A stretch of DNA of 41,129 nucleotides from Phycisphaerae bacterium (GTDB taxonomy: Bacteria > Planctomycetota > Phycisphaerae > Sedimentisphaerales > SM23-30). The position numbers and the translations under genes are program-made. Positions 9,548 to 18,517 of this stretch are shown in pieces (the stretch's first letter is position 1; every line of letters starts with the position of its first letter). Below the pieces are notes generated by a model. It had not been told where the DNA came from. It did no database searches and saw nothing but the letters and a program-made list of their open reading frames with translations. The DNA lies in the NCBI GenBank assembly GCA_016342495.1, contig JAEIOG010000040.1, positions 1-41,129 of the forward strand. Direction: 5' to 3'.

Positions 9548-9560
9548 GGAAATCTTTACT

Positions 9561-9596
9561 AAAAGAAAAGCAGCCCCCAACATATAGCTGGGGGCT
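9561..9596 (-). terminator. Rho-independent terminator of the DegT-family gene
   Basis: On the minus strand, an 8-bp perfect stem AGCCCCCA / TGGGGGCT with a 9-base loop is followed by CTTTTCTTTT. It lies just downstream of the aminotransferase stop codon. Confidence 0.85.
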
Positions 9597-9605
9597 AAAC
9601 TAAGA

Positions 9606-10706
9606 TTATTTTTTGTAGAAATCGTTAATGCATCCAGCGGCATAAATAACTTTCTCATCAGCCAGTTCAGGATAAACCGGCAAGGCCAGAACTTCTTTAC
9701 ATGCCTGTTCGGCAACCGGACAATCACCGACTTTACCGCCCAGATGTTTGAAGCATTCCTGCAAATGCAATGGCACTGGATAATAAATACCGCTGCCCAC
9801 TTCATGTTCGGCCAAATAAGCCTGCAATTCATCCCGTCGGGGTGCGCGAATGACATATTGATTATAAACAGAGGTATTGCCCGGCTTGATAACCGGTGTT
9901 TTAACTTCATCGCAAAGCAAACGATTAAAAATAGCTGCATGGTCGCGACGTTTTTGAGCCCAGCCATCCAGATATTTGAATTTGATATTCAGGATCATTG
10001 CCTGAAAAGCGTCGAGACGGAAATTGCCACCAATCATAGAATGATAATAACGTTGGTCTTCGCCATGCATACGCATATATTTGCATTTCTGAGCGAATTC
10101 TTCCGATTGAGTCAGAATCATACCGCCATCACCAAAGGCCGAAAGGTTTTTACTGGGATAAAAACTCAGACAGGCACAATCACCAATTTCACCGGGACGT
10201 TCGCCATTCTGCTCAGAACCAATAGATTGACAAGCATCTTCAACAACTTTAATATTATGTTCTTTAGCGATAGCCATCAGCGGTTTCATATCAACCATTT
10301 GCCCATAAAGATGGACTGGCATGATCGCTTTGGTTTTTGAGGTAATTGCCGCTTTGGTTTTTTCCAGATCAAGATTGAAAGTTTCTGGATCAATATCAAC
10401 GAAGATCGGCGTTGCACCGGTTCTGGCGACAACACCCGCCGAGGCAAAAAAGGTAAAGGTCGGAATAATAACTTCATCGCCATAGCCAATATCCATAGCC
10501 ATCAATGCACAAAGCAGTGCGTCAGTTCCAGAACTAACACCAATACCAAAAGCACAATTGCTATGGGCTGCGAGAGTTTCTTCCAATTGAGCGACAGGTT
10601 TACCCAGCACAAACATCTGACTGGCCATCAATTCCAGAACAGCGGGCTCTACTTCAGCTCTTATTGTTTCATATTGTTCTTTGAGATCGAGCAAAGGTAC
10701 TTTCAT
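9606..10706 (-). CDS. DegT/DnrJ/EryC1/StrS-family PLP-dependent sugar aminotransferase
   Basis: Aminotransferase that adds an amino group to a nucleotide-linked keto-sugar. Visible motifs are the phosphate-binding SSGTDAL, DACQSIGS, and SFYPSKNLSAFGDGG, in which K186 is the Schiff-base lysine, then GGNFRLDAFQAMIL. The N-terminus (MKVPLLDLKEQYETI) is close to WbpE-like enzymes that make 3-amino uronic acids, but the exact substrate cannot be read. Start ATG 10706 is chosen because AAGGGA lies 8 bases upstream; two further Met residues upstream have worse spacing. Length 366 aa, typical. No other sugar-biosynthesis gene is adjacent. A strong terminator follows. Confidence 0.92.
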   Translation of the reverse strand: MKVPLLDLKEQYETIRAEVEPAVLELMASQMFVLGKPVAQLEETLAAHSNCAFGIGVSSGTDALLCALMAMDIGYGDEVIIPTFTFFASAGVVARTGATPIFVDIDPETFNLDLEKTKAAITSKTKAIMPVHLYGQMVDMKPLMAIAKEHNIKVVEDACQSIGSEQNGERPGEIGDCACLSFYPSKNLSAFGDGGMILTQSEEFAQKCKYMRMHGEDQRYYHSMIGGNFRLDAFQAMILNIKFKYLDGWAQKRRDHAAIFNRLLCDEVKTPVIKPGNTSVYNQYVIRAPRRDELQAYLAEHEVGSGIYYPVPLHLQECFKHLGGKVGDCPVAEQACKEVLALPVYPELADEKVIYAAGCINDFYKK

Positions 10707-10962
10707 GTTCATAATCCCTTTTTCACATGTTAATATTAACTGGTCGGCCAACCTGGTCGAGCCTTAGGTTGATATAATAACAGTAAAAAACGGATAATTA
10801 AATGAAATATCTGCTAAATTCAATGTTTTTAATTGAAATTCAAGGCCCGACAGCACTATACTTTTAATGACAAGCCTTAACTTGTCTTATATAAAAGACT
10901 ATAAACAAACAACTTATGATTACCTGGCTAAATAACTGCATATTCACACGAACAAATTACTA

Positions 10963-10992
10963 TTGACTTATGTATGTAATAACAGTTATAAT
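10963..10992 (+). promoter_or_regulatory. Promoter of the Cys-rich peptide / ABC exporter genes
   Basis: TTGACT (10963-10968), an 18-bp spacer and TATAAT (10987-10992). Transcription should start near 10999, only about 7 bases before the ATG at 11006. This makes the upstream in-frame ATG at 10970 unusable and points to a nearly leaderless mRNA. Confidence 0.6.
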
Positions 10993-11005
10993 AGACTTTA
11001 ATATT

Positions 11006-11353
11006 ATGAAATTACACTATAACATTTTGATTGTTTTATTGATGGTTGCTCTGGTAAGCCTCCCTATCGGACTTGCCACCGCAAATGATTGCTATTGCGC
11101 CGGTAATTGTGAATGCCATAGTGATTCAAGCGACTGCTGTGGTGGCTGCGATGATACCAGCCATAAACACAAGCAAAACTCTAATGATGATTGCAAATGT
11201 CATTTCAGCCACATAACCAACAGCTCTATGACTACTATTGACAATGCACATAGCATCGGCAATACTGACATAGCGGCTTATCTTACATATTTGCCCGACA
11301 ACCGCAAAGCTGCGGCCTTTCTTTTTGACACCCCACGCCCTCCTGCCTGCTGA
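11006..11353 (+). CDS. Small exported Cys/His-rich protein, putative metal binder
   Basis: 115 aa with a signal peptide (LHYNILIVLLMVALVSLPIG, then LATA). The mature part begins with a dense Cys/His cluster: CYCAGNCECH, then DCCGGCDDTSHKHKQ and DCKCHFSH, about ten Cys and several His in ~45 residues. Such a cluster suggests binding of soft metals or zinc. The tail ends in DTPRPPAC, similar to the Pro-rich ends of small proteins beside metal-efflux genes. The family is not recognised. Start 11006 is chosen because the promoter at 10963-10992 overlaps the alternative ATG at 10970. It is followed after 87 bases by an efflux-type operon in the same direction, hence the guess of a role in metal handling. 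Confidence 0.6.
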   Translation: MKLHYNILIVLLMVALVSLPIGLATANDCYCAGNCECHSDSSDCCGGCDDTSHKHKQNSNDDCKCHFSHITNSSMTTIDNAHSIGNTDIAAYLTYLPDNRKAAAFLFDTPRPPAC

Positions 11354-11440
11354 TTTCTATTTTTTAAGATTAAGTATGCGCTGATTTTCTGCGCATAAAA
11401 TGCATAATCAAAACATTATTAATAGAAAAGCAGATTAACA

Positions 11441-12958
11441 ATGAGCGGAAAAGATTTAAATTCGCTTGGTAATAGCGTTAGTTCAAATATAATCCCAGAG
11501 CCTAAAGTGCAGGTTTTTCGGCGATATGGCCTGCCGATCGCCATCATCCTTGCTTGCATATGCTTATTAGCCTGGTCAGCAAGAGACAGTATCTTACCTG
11601 CAAAACCGGTACAGACAGCTGAAGTTGTAGGCCGGGCCGTTACTCGAAGCGTGGGCACCGTGACCGTTCAGGCCCCCGGCTGGGTCGAACCTGACCCTTT
11701 TGCTACCTATGTACCAGCTCTTACCCCAGGGGTGGTTAAAGAAGTCCTCGTGCTGGAAGGCCAGCAGGTCAAAGCTAATCAGATTGTAGCAAAACTTATC
11801 GATGACGATGCTAAATTTACACTGGATAAAGCCAATGCAATGCTGGCTCAAAAACAGGCAATGCTTGATATTGCTAAAGCGATGCTTACAACTGCCCAAA
11901 GCAACTGGGATAATCCTATCGAACAGGATCGCGCCGTATCAGTAGCCCAGGCTAAACTACAGGAAGCTCAGGTTGATCTTGAAAAAAACAAAGCTGAACT
12001 CCTCATTCAAAAAGCCAAACTGGCGGAGATTCAAGACCAATACGAAAGATTAATCAAAGTTGGTGAAGGCTCGGTTTCCAAAAGCCAGATCGCCCAAACC
12101 GGATTCAAACGTGATGCCCAAAAGGCCACCGTCGCTGCCAGTCAGCAGCAAATCACCGCAACTGAAAACTATATCCAGCAATGCCAGGCAGATTCCAAAG
12201 CTGCCCAACAGCATAGAAAATTAAGAATCACCGAACACAATAATTTGGCCGTTGCCAAGGCTGAGCTGGCCAGATTAAAAGCTGAAGTGTTAAATGCCGA
12301 AGCGGTCGTTGGCCAGGCAAAATTAAGTTTGGACCGAACAGATGTACGCAGCCCGGTCAATGGCATTGTGATGAAACGCTTAGCCGCCACCGGTACAAAA
12401 GTAATGCTCGAAGGTGATATGAAAACCTCAGCCGATATTGTGCATTTGTATAATCCTCAAAAAGTGCAGGTACGTGTCGATGTACCTTTATCAGAAGCTG
12501 CTCAAATCGGTGTCGAACAGGAAGCTGAAATAATTGTCGATGTCTTGCCGGATAAAAAATTCAAGGGCAAAGTAACTCGCATAGTCCATGAAGCTGACAT
12601 TCAGAAAAACACATTGGAGATCAAGGTTGCCATCATCGACCCGACAAGCGAAATCAAACCTGAAATGCTGGCCCGAGTCAAGTTTATCGCCAAAAAACAG
12701 GAACTCCAAAAAGGTGAAAACCCCGCAGCCACAGTCCATGCTTTTGTACCTGAAAATGCCTTAGTAAATAAACAAGGTTCAACTGCCATCACCTGGACTA
12801 TCAGTATCGACAATAAAGCCGCCAAAAGAAATGTCACTGTTGGCGATAATCGAATCGAAGATCACATTGAAGTAATTGAGGGCTTAAATCCCGGCGATAA
12901 AGTCATAGCTAATCCCGGTGACATTCAGGAAGGCCAAAGAGTTCGAGTTCAAAACTAA
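11441..12958 (+). CDS. HlyD/MFP-type periplasmic adaptor (membrane fusion protein)
   Basis: Adaptor linking an inner-membrane exporter to the periplasm, 505 aa. There is one N-terminal membrane anchor (residues ~31-46, LPIAIILACICLLAW). A split lipoyl domain follows (PALTPGVVKEVLVLEGQQV, later LDRTDVRSPVNGIVMKRLA). Between the two halves is a long Ala/Gln/Lys-rich coiled-coil hairpin (about 120-300), and then a beta-barrel and membrane-proximal part ending in VIEGLNPGDKVIANPGDIQEGQRV. The length of the hairpin suggests a trans-periplasmic contact. The ATPase and permeases downstream complete a MacAB-like system. No outer-membrane TolC-like protein is present in the window. Confidence 0.88.
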   Translation: MSGKDLNSLGNSVSSNIIPEPKVQVFRRYGLPIAIILACICLLAWSARDSILPAKPVQTAEVVGRAVTRSVGTVTVQAPGWVEPDPFATYVPALTPGVVKEVLVLEGQQVKANQIVAKLIDDDAKFTLDKANAMLAQKQAMLDIAKAMLTTAQSNWDNPIEQDRAVSVAQAKLQEAQVDLEKNKAELLIQKAKLAEIQDQYERLIKVGEGSVSKSQIAQTGFKRDAQKATVAASQQQITATENYIQQCQADSKAAQQHRKLRITEHNNLAVAKAELARLKAEVLNAEAVVGQAKLSLDRTDVRSPVNGIVMKRLAATGTKVMLEGDMKTSADIVHLYNPQKVQVRVDVPLSEAAQIGVEQEAEIIVDVLPDKKFKGKVTRIVHEADIQKNTLEIKVAIIDPTSEIKPEMLARVKFIAKKQELQKGENPAATVHAFVPENALVNKQGSTAITWTISIDNKAAKRNVTVGDNRIEDHIEVIEGLNPGDKVIANPGDIQEGQRVRVQN

Positions 12959-13007
12959 AAATGCGGTATCGCTTAGCGATGCAAAAAATACATAGGAAAT
13001 AATCATC

Positions 13008-13691
13008 ATGGCACAGATAAATTGTGTAAAATTGACCAAAGAATATAATAAAGGTGAAAATGTCATTCGCCCATTAGATGAAGTTGACCTTGAAGTCGAA
13101 AGTGGCAAATTTCTGGCTTTAATGGGCCCATCAGGCAGTGGCAAAACTACCCTTCTAAATTTAATCGCAGGAATAGACCGGCCTACCCTTGGCAATCTGA
13201 TTATCGGCGGCAATGACATCACCGGTTTATCAAACAGCAAACTGGCTCAATGGCGATCAGAATATATTGGCTATGTATTCCAGCTGTATAACCTGGTACC
13301 GGTCCTGACAGCCTATGAAAATGTCGAATTGCCTTTGCTGTTACAAAATCTTTCCCGCAAAGAAAGACATAATGAAGTTCAATTAGCTTTAGAATTAGTT
13401 AACTTATCCGATAGATACAAACACTATCCAAGACAGCTCAGCGGTGGTCAGGAACAACGCGTCGCCATCGCCAGAGCAATCGTGACCGATCCCAAAATTA
13501 TCGTTGCCGATGAACCTACCGGAGATCTGGATAAAAAATCCGCTATGGCCATCATGCAGCTAATGCAAAGGCTAAATAAAGAACTCGGTAAAACCATGAT
13601 TATGGTTACCCATGACCCAAAAACAGCCGAATTTGCCGACTTGACCCTGCACCTTGAAAAAGGCAGACTCGTCGAGCAAATGGTCCATTAA
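13008..13691 (+). CDS. ABC transporter ATP-binding protein (LolD/MacB type)
   Basis: ATPase subunit, 227 aa. Walker A is GPSGSGKTT, the Q-loop region is GYVFQLYNLVP, the signature is LSGGQEQRVAIARA, Walker B is IIVADEPTGDLD and the H-loop is VTHD. The signature has E after GGQ where most relatives have Q, a minor variation. A clear AGGA sits about 10 bases before the ATG. It belongs to the class that powers FtsX-fold permeases (LolCDE, MacB, FtsEX), in keeping with the two permeases that follow. Confidence 0.95.
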   Translation: MAQINCVKLTKEYNKGENVIRPLDEVDLEVESGKFLALMGPSGSGKTTLLNLIAGIDRPTLGNLIIGGNDITGLSNSKLAQWRSEYIGYVFQLYNLVPVLTAYENVELPLLLQNLSRKERHNEVQLALELVNLSDRYKHYPRQLSGGQEQRVAIARAIVTDPKIIVADEPTGDLDKKSAMAIMQLMQRLNKELGKTMIMVTHDPKTAEFADLTLHLEKGRLVEQMVH

Positions 13692-13707
13692 ACGGAGGTG
13701 AATTATT

Positions 13708-14859
13708 ATGATAGCACTAAAATTTTTACCATATGTCGTCAAGCAACTGACCCGCCATCGTCTCAGGACATTCCTGACATTAGCTGGTGTCGGGGTCGCG
13801 ATGTTTTTGTTTGTTGCCGTCCAGGCAATGCAGCGCGGCGTATCGGCTGCTACTGAAATCAACGCGAACGACACTACACTGGTGGTCTATCGCAAGGACA
13901 GGTTCTGCGTCTTTACCAGCCGCATGCCCCAACGATACATCAGCGACATTAAAAAAATCGATGGCGTCAAAAGCGTTATCCCCATGAAAGTTGTCGTCAG
14001 TAATTGTCGGTCCAGCCTGGATGTCATCACATTCAGGGGCGTTCCGGTGGATGATTTTCTGGCAGTTCGCAAAAATGAATTAAAGATTCTTAACGGTTCA
14101 ATTGAAAACTGGAAAAAGAGAACCGACGCAGTTTTGCTCGGTAAGACCCTAGCTAATCGCCGAGGTCTGAAAGTCGGCGACAAATTTGAAGCCGCCGGCA
14201 TCACCGCCTATGTCGCCGGTGTCATCGACTCCGATGAAGTACAGGATCAAAATGTTGCTTATGGCCATCTCAGTTTCATCCAGCAAAGTAGCGATGGCGA
14301 CCTGGGTGTCGTAACTCAGTTTAATGTAGGTGTAACTGATTCAACTAAACTTAAAACTGTACCGGCACAAATCGACGCTATTTTCAAACATGACCAGGAC
14401 CCTACCACCACCAGGTCAGAAAAAGCCTTTGTCGCTTATGCCGCCGCTGATATGATAAGATTGGTCTCTTTCACCCGCTATCTGGGTTGGGGTTGTATAG
14501 CTGCTGTCTTAGCTCTGGTTGGCAACGCCATTGTTCTATCAGTGCAAGATAGAGTCAAGGAACATGCGATATTACAAACCCTTGGCTTTAATACCTCTCT
14601 GATTGGCCAAATGATTGTAATCGAAGGTATTATCGTTGGATTGGCTGGCGGGATAATTGGCACCTTTGGCGCCCTTGGTATTTTACTTTGGGGCCAATTC
14701 AGTATGAGTATCGATGGCCAGAGCATCCCGATGCAGGCCGAAACCACCCTACTGCTATCCGGCATGGTAATTTCTGTTGGACTGGGATTATTAGCCGGGG
14801 TCGTACCGGCCTTCCAGGCCAGCCGAAATGAAATAGCCCACTGCTTCAGAGCAGTATAA
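13708..14859 (+). CDS. ABC transporter permease, FtsX fold (first)
   Basis: Membrane subunit, 383 aa, with the MacB/LolC layout. One membrane helix lies near residues 17-36 (FLTLAGVGVAMFLFVAVQAM). A ~220-residue periplasmic domain follows, then three helices (WGCIAAVLALVGNAIVLSV, IVGLAGGIIGTFGALGILLW, LLLSGMVISVGLGLLAGVVP). The cytoplasmic stretch HAILQTLGFNTSLIGQMIV is the coupling region typical of the FtsX fold. The start has an almost perfect Shine-Dalgarno sequence (GGAGGTGA, 6-base spacer), 16 bases after the ATPase stop. The periplasmic domain contains two Cys residues (DRFCVF, VVSNCRSS). The substrate is unknown. Confidence 0.9.
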   Translation: MIALKFLPYVVKQLTRHRLRTFLTLAGVGVAMFLFVAVQAMQRGVSAATEINANDTTLVVYRKDRFCVFTSRMPQRYISDIKKIDGVKSVIPMKVVVSNCRSSLDVITFRGVPVDDFLAVRKNELKILNGSIENWKKRTDAVLLGKTLANRRGLKVGDKFEAAGITAYVAGVIDSDEVQDQNVAYGHLSFIQQSSDGDLGVVTQFNVGVTDSTKLKTVPAQIDAIFKHDQDPTTTRSEKAFVAYAAADMIRLVSFTRYLGWGCIAAVLALVGNAIVLSVQDRVKEHAILQTLGFNTSLIGQMIVIEGIIVGLAGGIIGTFGALGILLWGQFSMSIDGQSIPMQAETTLLLSGMVISVGLGLLAGVVPAFQASRNEIAHCFRAV

Positions 14860-14940
14860 AATATGTTAAAAGTGAGCATAGCGAACACCGCAACTTTTAG
14901 TTTTTCACTATTAACTTTTAACTCATAAGAAAGATATGTT

Positions 14941-16107
14941 ATGCGTAAATTACCATTTGAATATGCCGTCCGAAATCTGGGCCGAAAACCCTTGAGGTTA
15001 CTATTAAGCCTCGGTGGCAGCGCTTTGGTTGTATTATTGGTTTTAACCGCTTCGGCTTTTGTCCGGGGCATGGAAAAATCATTAGTCAACAGCGGCAATG
15101 ACAAAAATATCATGATCATGCAGGCCGGCAGCACCGACAGTGTCGAACGCAGTGATATGTCCGCCAGCGTCCCTGGCATCGTGCGGTCCAGCATTCCCGG
15201 AATCAAAAACAAACTGGGCATGGACTATGTCTCACCGGAAGTTCATATCGCTTTACAGATTTTTAAAGATGAAAATGATACCAAAGAAAGTTCCGCTGTC
15301 ATACGCGGCTTTACCCCGGCGGCCTTGCTGGTCCATGAACAGATCAATATTATCGATGGTCGCCTGCCCGAAGCTGGTAAGGACGAAATAATGGTTGGTC
15401 AATTAACCGCCGCCCGCATGGGATGGAACCCCGAAAGATTAACTCCGGGCCAGACCGTCTGGTTTGACAATCGCACCTGGACTATCGCTGGCCAATTCGC
15501 CGCTGCTGGCACGGTAATGGATGCCGAAATATGGTGCCCGATTACCGATATTATGATCGCCACCAAACGGGAAGGCTATAGCTGTGTCGTTGTGACACTG
15601 GACCAGGCCGAACTTAGCGATGTCGAAATGTTTACAGCCAGCCGAAATAATCTCGAACTGGCTGCCATATCAGAAACAGAATATTATAAAAAGCTGGTTT
15701 CATTTTACAAACCCGTCCGGCTAATGATCTGGGTTACCGCTGGTCTGATTGCCTTAGGTGGCCTGTTCGGAGGCCTTAACACCATGCACGCCGCCTTTTC
15801 GGCCCGACATAGAGAAGTTGGCATGCTGCGCTCACTGGGTTTTTCCCGCCGTGCTATCGCTATAAGCCTGATACAGGAATCAATTTTAATTTCTTGTTGC
15901 GGAGCATTACTTGCCTGTATCTTTGGCATGATTTTTATCGATGGAATGTCAGTACAAATCTCTATGGGGGCCTTTGGTCTCAGTGTAGATTCCACGACGG
16001 TTGCAATTGGTTTGATTTCAGGATTATTTTTAGGATTTGCCGGTGCAAGTCCCGCTATTATCAATATGACAAAAATGCCGGTAACTTTGGCATTAAAAGC
16101 TGTTTAG
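14941..16107 (+). CDS. ABC transporter permease, FtsX fold (second)
   Basis: Paralogue of the preceding permease, 388 aa, with the same four-helix layout. The N-terminal helix is LLLSLGGSALVVLLVLTASA. The C-terminal helices include LMIWVTAGLIALGGLFGGLN, SILISCCGALLACIFGMIFI and TTVAIGLISGLFLGFAGASP. The coupling segment is RHREVGMLRSLGFSRRAI. The two permeases probably form a heterodimer on the ATPase, as in LolCE. The 81-base gap from the first permease contains a T-rich repeat-like stretch (ACTTTTAGTTTTTCACT and a similar run). An AAGAAAG sequence lies about 7 bases before the ATG. Confidence 0.9.
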   Translation: MRKLPFEYAVRNLGRKPLRLLLSLGGSALVVLLVLTASAFVRGMEKSLVNSGNDKNIMIMQAGSTDSVERSDMSASVPGIVRSSIPGIKNKLGMDYVSPEVHIALQIFKDENDTKESSAVIRGFTPAALLVHEQINIIDGRLPEAGKDEIMVGQLTAARMGWNPERLTPGQTVWFDNRTWTIAGQFAAAGTVMDAEIWCPITDIMIATKREGYSCVVVTLDQAELSDVEMFTASRNNLELAAISETEYYKKLVSFYKPVRLMIWVTAGLIALGGLFGGLNTMHAAFSARHREVGMLRSLGFSRRAIAISLIQESILISCCGALLACIFGMIFIDGMSVQISMGAFGLSVDSTTVAIGLISGLFLGFAGASPAIINMTKMPVTLALKAV

Positions 16108-16146
16108 AAAATTTTTATTACCTCAATTTAATTAGGAGATGTTACT

Positions 16147-16695
16147 ATGAAGAAAATTATCACAAGTTTAATGGTGTTGGCACTAGCTGTTATCGTCGGC
16201 TGTGGCAAAGAAGGCACTGACACGATTGATACTGGCAACGGCTCAACTAACACTTTTACAGATATCACCTTAACGGCTAAACCCGATAGTGTCCAGCCAA
16301 TCAACGATCTGCAAAAACAGGCCAAAGTTGGCGATGAAGTTGTATTTACCTGCGTCGTTGGCGGCGAAAGCAAAGTCCATATCACTGGCCTGGCCGCTAC
16401 AAAAGTTATCGATGCCGCCTATCCAAACCCATGCCTGGCAGAAGATGACCACTGCAAAACCCCCTGGGATTATTGCTGCAGTCCCGTTGAAGAAAGAAAA
16501 GCCAATATGGCATTAATCCAGATTGTCGATGAAAATGGCAAAGCTCAAAAAATGGATATTTCCCAAACCGATACGTTCAAAAACTTAAGCGCTATGACCA
16601 TTAAAGGCACCGTCAGTAAAGCTCACAGCGATGAATCCATACTGACTATAGACGTAAAAGGCATCTTCCCCGAAGCACCAATTGTCAAAAAATAG
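16147..16695 (+). CDS. Cys-containing lipoprotein, last gene of the exporter unit
   Basis: 182 aa with a lipoprotein signal peptide: KKIITSLMVLALAVIVGC, lipobox IVGC, with C19 the predicted lipidated residue. A Gly/Thr-rich linker follows, then a beta-rich domain with a Cys/His cluster (NPCLAEDDHCKTPWDYCC) that could bind a metal or form disulfides. The fold resembles small nucleic-acid- or ligand-binding beta-barrels, but this is a guess. AGGAG lies about 7 bases before the ATG. Together with the Cys/His-rich peptide at the other end of the unit, it brackets the exporter genes with potential metal-binding proteins. Confidence 0.65.
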   Translation: MKKIITSLMVLALAVIVGCGKEGTDTIDTGNGSTNTFTDITLTAKPDSVQPINDLQKQAKVGDEVVFTCVVGGESKVHITGLAATKVIDAAYPNPCLAEDDHCKTPWDYCCSPVEERKANMALIQIVDENGKAQKMDISQTDTFKNLSAMTIKGTVSKAHSDESILTIDVKGIFPEAPIVKK

Positions 16696-16701
16696 TGATA
16701 T

Positions 16702-16737
16702 AAAAAAGCACCCTCGAATATAACTTTGAGGGTGCTT
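16702..16737. terminator. Terminator between converging genes, stronger on the minus strand
   Basis: 10-bp perfect stem AAGCACCCTC / GAGGGTGCTT with a 12-base loop. On the minus strand it runs into TTTTTTATA, so it best ends the RNase H gene; on the plus strand the following TTAATATA is weaker, but the hairpin lies directly after the lipoprotein gene. Confidence 0.85.
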
Positions 16738-16761
16738 AATATAAACCTGTTATTATAATCG

Positions 16762-17541
16762 CTATACGCATATCGTAACAATCGCAATTAACTGCTGATC
16801 GGCATTGGCATTCAGCACTAAACCTTCGACACCAGCTAACTGCAGCCAGCAACCCACCTTAACCGGCTTTACTGTCGAACCGATAACTATTTCACCTGCC
16901 CCGCGCATTACAGTTACAAATGCTTTACCAGCAGCCTTATTCATCTGATAAGTTTTCCCCGGTTCCAGGCAGATTAATTCCGTAACAGCATTTTCAGCAT
17001 CGGAAAGAACTTTATGGCAAATACCATCTGGAGATGATGATATTGCTTCCCGCAAATCAGCAAATGCAATTAATTCACCGGCATAATTTCCCGGCGAAAC
17101 AACTTCCGTTAAAACTACCGGATCTTTAAACCCGCCGGTATCACTTCTGGCATCCATCGCCTGATTAGCCATCGCATCGGCATGGGCATTGTCTTCACGG
17201 TAGACATGCGAAACTTTCACCTTATCAAATTCACCTATAAGCTGACAAATTTGCTGATAAAAAGTTTTCAAAGTCGGATTTTTAACTTTATAGATGCCGT
17301 TAATCTGTTTGACAATTAACTCGCTGTCAAGTTTGACATCAAGTTCGGTCCCGCCCAGTTCTTTGGCCGTTTCCAGCCCTTTTAGCAAACCGGTATATTC
17401 GGCCACATTATTCGTCTGGGTGCCAAGATAAAAACCACCTTCAAAAACCACATTGCCATTACGGTCACAAATAGCGACCCCGGCACCAGCAGGTCCGGGA
17501 TTACCACGCGAACCACCATCAGCATTAATTCTTAAATACAT
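16762..17541 (-). CDS. Ribonuclease HI domain fused to a cupin-like domain
   Basis: Residues 1-140 are a compact RNase HI domain (type seen in Bacillus YpdQ and archaea) that would cut RNA in RNA-DNA hybrids. The four acidic catalytic residues are visible: D8 (NADGGSRGNPG), E48 (NNVAEY), D72 (VKLDSEL) and D122 (NAHADAMANQA). Residues ~175-259 look like a single cupin barrel (LEPGKTYQM, VTVMRGAGEIVIG, VKVGCWLQLAGVEG) without the usual metal-binding histidines, so probably non-catalytic. Start ATG 17541 has GGGAA 7 bases upstream; a TTG at 17571 is the alternative. The upstream gene encodes a coiled-coil zinc-ribbon protein, 69 bases away, and the two are probably co-transcribed. Confidence 0.85.
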   Translation of the reverse strand: MYLRINADGGSRGNPGPAGAGVAICDRNGNVVFEGGFYLGTQTNNVAEYTGLLKGLETAKELGGTELDVKLDSELIVKQINGIYKVKNPTLKTFYQQICQLIGEFDKVKVSHVYREDNAHADAMANQAMDARSDTGGFKDPVVLTEVVSPGNYAGELIAFADLREAISSSPDGICHKVLSDAENAVTELICLEPGKTYQMNKAAGKAFVTVMRGAGEIVIGSTVKPVKVGCWLQLAGVEGLVLNANADQQLIAIVTICV

Positions 17542-17610
17542 GCAAAAATTCCCATAATAAAAGCCCCGCAATATTTCACGGAGCTTATAAATTTCTAATT
17601 TAATTTTTGT

Positions 17611-18336
17611 TTATCGCATCGCCAGAATTCGGCCACAACTCGGACAGGTCAAAATCACATCATTTGAACCCATAAGTGAATTTACCACCTCCAGCGGCAC
17701 TGTCATATAACAGCCACAGCAACTCTGTTCGCTGCGTTTGCCACCGCTATGGGTAACTTCTGCGATAACTTCACCTTCATAACGCTCAGCTAATCGCTCA
17801 AACATATCCTGATATTTTGCCGGAACGGCTTTCAGTTTCTCATCATAACCCTTTTTATAAACATCAACTTCACTCTGAATATCATCTTGATTTTCAGTCA
17901 GTTTAGCCTGAAGTTTTTCCAGGTTTTCATTGCACTGAGCAATTTTTCCTTCTAGTTCAGTGCATTCAGCCTGATCACTTTCCAATTGACTCATCAATGC
18001 TAACATCTGGTCTTCTAATTTCGATGTATCAGCTTTGGTAGTATTGATCTGAGTGAGAACCGCACTGTATTCCTTATTGGTCTTCGCTGAATTAAGCGAT
18101 ATCCGAAGTTTAGCTACTTCTTCTTCGCGAGTCTTCAAATCAAGGTCAAGTCTGTCATAATGCATCTTGGTCTGCTTGATTTCCTCACGCTTGGCTTGCA
18201 GTGTTTCAGTAAATTGATTAATTAAATGTTGCTGACGAAGGATAGCTTTTTTACCTTTGTTCAGTTTATTTAATGTAGTTCGCAGCTTTTGTTCTACTGC
18301 CTGAAGTTCAACTAAAGAACTTAAGGTCGGTCCCAT
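17611..18336 (-). CDS. Coiled-coil protein with C4 zinc ribbon (PF02591-type)
   Basis: 241 aa. Residues ~10-180 are a long heptad-like helical region rich in Glu, Lys, Gln and Leu. The end carries a C4 zinc ribbon: CCGCYM and, 27 residues on, CPSCGRIL. This is the widespread bacterial family of unknown exact role; nucleic-acid association has been suggested for relatives. Start ATG 18336 is chosen because AGGAG lies 5 bases before it and the protein then begins MGPTLSSLVELQ, as relatives do; the frame remains open to 18444. It precedes the RNase H gene, a pairing that hints at shared RNA or replication roles. Confidence 0.88.
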   Translation of the reverse strand: MGPTLSSLVELQAVEQKLRTTLNKLNKGKKAILRQQHLINQFTETLQAKREEIKQTKMHYDRLDLDLKTREEEVAKLRISLNSAKTNKEYSAVLTQINTTKADTSKLEDQMLALMSQLESDQAECTELEGKIAQCNENLEKLQAKLTENQDDIQSEVDVYKKGYDEKLKAVPAKYQDMFERLAERYEGEVIAEVTHSGGKRSEQSCCGCYMTVPLEVVNSLMGSNDVILTCPSCGRILAMR

Positions 18337-18517
18337 ATCGGCTCCTGCTTGTATATATATCAGATTTAAAAGATCATTTGGCACACAATGGCGCCTATAA
18401 ACATAATGTTCCGTTATTATCTGGTCTACAATAAACAATTGCAAGAAATATTTTCTTGATTTATTCTTTTTTATGCACCAACCCCTATGGGCCTACCATA
18501 AAACCGCATCTTTTTCA

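Noticed and set aside
9215-9967. 250-codon minus-strand frame
   Set aside because: The first 140 codons overlap the end of the aminotransferase gene in another frame and run through its terminator; only the last 110 codons (from 9547) look like a protein.
14860-14940. Transcription terminator between the two permease genes
   Set aside because: The T-rich stretch has no GC-rich stem before it; the permeases are most likely on one transcript.
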